A stretch of DNA of 5,633 nucleotides from DATDOY01 sp035293045. GTDB lineage: Bacteria > Actinomycetota > Acidimicrobiia > IMCC26256 > JACPCJ01. This document shows, piece after piece, positions 5,215-5,633 of the stretch. Under the pieces are notes generated by a model, which was not told where the DNA came from, did not search any database, and was given only the letters and a program-made list of their open reading frames with translations. Location of the stretch: positions 1 through 5,633 of the forward strand of contig DATDOY010000143.1 in assembly GCA_035293045.1 (NCBI GenBank). The letters run 5' to 3'. A program made the translations under genes and the position numbers. The first letter of the stretch is position 1. Each line of letters starts with the position of its first letter.

Positions 5215-5379
5215 GTGGACACCGTGACCGTGGTCCTGTTGATCGTCCTGGCAGCGATGGGTGCCGTGTTCGCGGTCGCCGCCCGGCGCGAGACGGCGCG
5301 CGATCGCGCTCGGCGCGAGCGGCTGCGAGCGGAAGTCGCGCCCACCACCGCACGCGGGGCGAGTGGATCGGCTTCGTGA
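5215..5379 (+). CDS. Small single-pass membrane protein, hypothetical
   Basis: A 54-aa protein I do not recognise. Residues about 4-22 (VTVVLLIVLAAMGAVFAVA) form one uninterrupted hydrophobic segment, followed directly by a very basic, helical-looking stretch (ARRETARDRARRERLRAE, 23-40) and a short Ala/Ser/Gly tail. By the positive-inside rule the long C-terminal part should face the cytoplasm. The GTG at 5215 is chosen because it just precedes the hydrophobic segment and GAGGGAG (5197-5203) lies 11 bases upstream, a little far; a GTG at 5224 is an alternative. The same frame is open far upstream, but that part is the shadow of the DUF3105 gene. No neighbour suggests a role. The ordered hydrophobic-then-charged pattern is the main support for it being real. 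Confidence 0.5.
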   Translation: MDTVTVVLLIVLAAMGAVFAVAARRETARDRARRERLRAEVAPTTARGASGSAS

Positions 5380-5620
5380 CGGGCCACCGCGATGGCGGGC
5401 CGACGAACTAGGCGACGCGCCGCTCACTTCACGGATGATTGCGGTCGCCGAGGTTGTTCACGGCGGGACACCACGTCCCCGCCAGTACGAGGATCGCATG
5501 CGACGTTTCTGTTTCGCCGCGTGTTGCGACGAGCTCGTGATCGCGGTGACCACCGCACAGCGGAACCCAGAGCTGATGGGAGCCCGTCCGGGACTCCGGG
5601 GATACCGGCACGAGCGGCGG
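5380..5620. other. Stretch without a convincing gene
   Basis: Short open frames exist on both strands (for example 5439-5623 plus and 5429-5611 minus) but have no family resemblance, no good ribosome site, and third codon positions much less G/C-biased than the real genes here. I see no tRNA-like T-loop motif. The stretch contains the hairpin at 5462-5483 and ends in a promoter-like motif. Confidence 0.4.
5462..5483. terminator. G/C-rich hairpin downstream of the small membrane protein, candidate terminator
   Basis: GGCGGGAC (5462-5469) pairs with GTCCCCGCC (5475-5483) with a single bulged C and a 5-nt loop ACCAC. No T-run follows on either strand. It lies 82 nt past the small gene's stop, so it may end that transcript. 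Confidence 0.35.
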
Positions 5621-5626
5621 TAGGCT
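5621..5626 (+). promoter_or_regulatory. Candidate -10 for a gene starting just past the right edge
   Basis: TAGGCT followed by GCGCGGC and the end of the window. The context GGTAnnnTGCGCGG is shared with the malic enzyme promoter candidate, where the start codon comes eight bases after the hexamer. A leaderless gene starting at about 5634-5635 is predicted. Confidence 0.4.
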
Positions 5627-5633
5627 GCGCGGC

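Noticed and set aside
5439..5623. Possible 61-aa plus-strand protein near the right end (and a minus-strand frame at 5429-5611)
   Set aside because: No ribosome site, weak third-position G/C bias compared with real genes here, no recognisable motif, and the plus frame runs into the promoter-like motif.
1..5633. CRISPR array, insertion sequence, tRNA, toxin-antitoxin or phage genes
   Set aside because: No spaced direct repeats, transposase motifs, terminal repeats, tRNA T-loop signature or toxin/antitoxin-like pair was seen on either strand.

Overview
The window is high-GC DNA (strong G/C bias at third codon positions) with a short BldC-type regulator, actinobacterial-style Leu/Val dehydrogenase and an ACT-malic enzyme fusion. 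Together with two genes or promoters that look leaderless, this points to an actinobacterium, perhaps an Acidimicrobiia-like lineage. That placement is inference from gene content and style, not a phylogeny.

Left third (1-1520, minus strand): a two-gene stretch read right to left. A Glu/Leu/Phe/Val dehydrogenase (best fit valine/leucine dehydrogenase) is followed after 44 nt by the first 116 codons of a 2-oxoacid dehydrogenase E1 alpha subunit, cut by the window edge. Both have near-perfect AGGAGG ribosome sites. The first enzyme deaminates branched-chain amino acids to 2-oxoacids and the second would start their oxidative decarboxylation to acyl-CoA, so this looks like the start of a branched-chain amino acid catabolic operon. 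A perfect hairpin sits between the two genes.

Middle (1521-2110): a 386-nt divergent control region rich in small perfect inverted repeats, then a 67-aa BldC-like MerR-type DNA-binding protein on the plus strand. A 12-bp perfect palindrome lies just before its ribosome site. A nested inverted repeat after the gene is a candidate terminator, followed by about 315 nt with no convincing gene.

Right (2426-5074, plus strand): a tightly packed set of three genes: NAD(P)-malic enzyme with an N-terminal ACT domain, a HAD-superfamily hydrolase whose start overlaps the malic enzyme stop, and a DUF3105-like lipoprotein overlapping the HAD gene by 32 nt. The malic enzyme has no ribosome site but has a -10-like TACCGT exactly where a leaderless transcript would need it. 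After that come a probable 54-aa single-pass membrane protein (5215-5379) and about 250 nt without a convincing gene, ending in another -10-like motif (TAGGCT) that probably drives a gene beyond the right edge.

Most of the window is ordinary metabolism and regulation. I see no defence system, mobile element, CRISPR array or RNA gene. The points most worth checking are the loss of the family histidines in the DUF3105 protein, the non-canonical HAD catalytic motifs, the repeated leaderless promoter pattern and the palindromes in the vdh/bldC divergent region.
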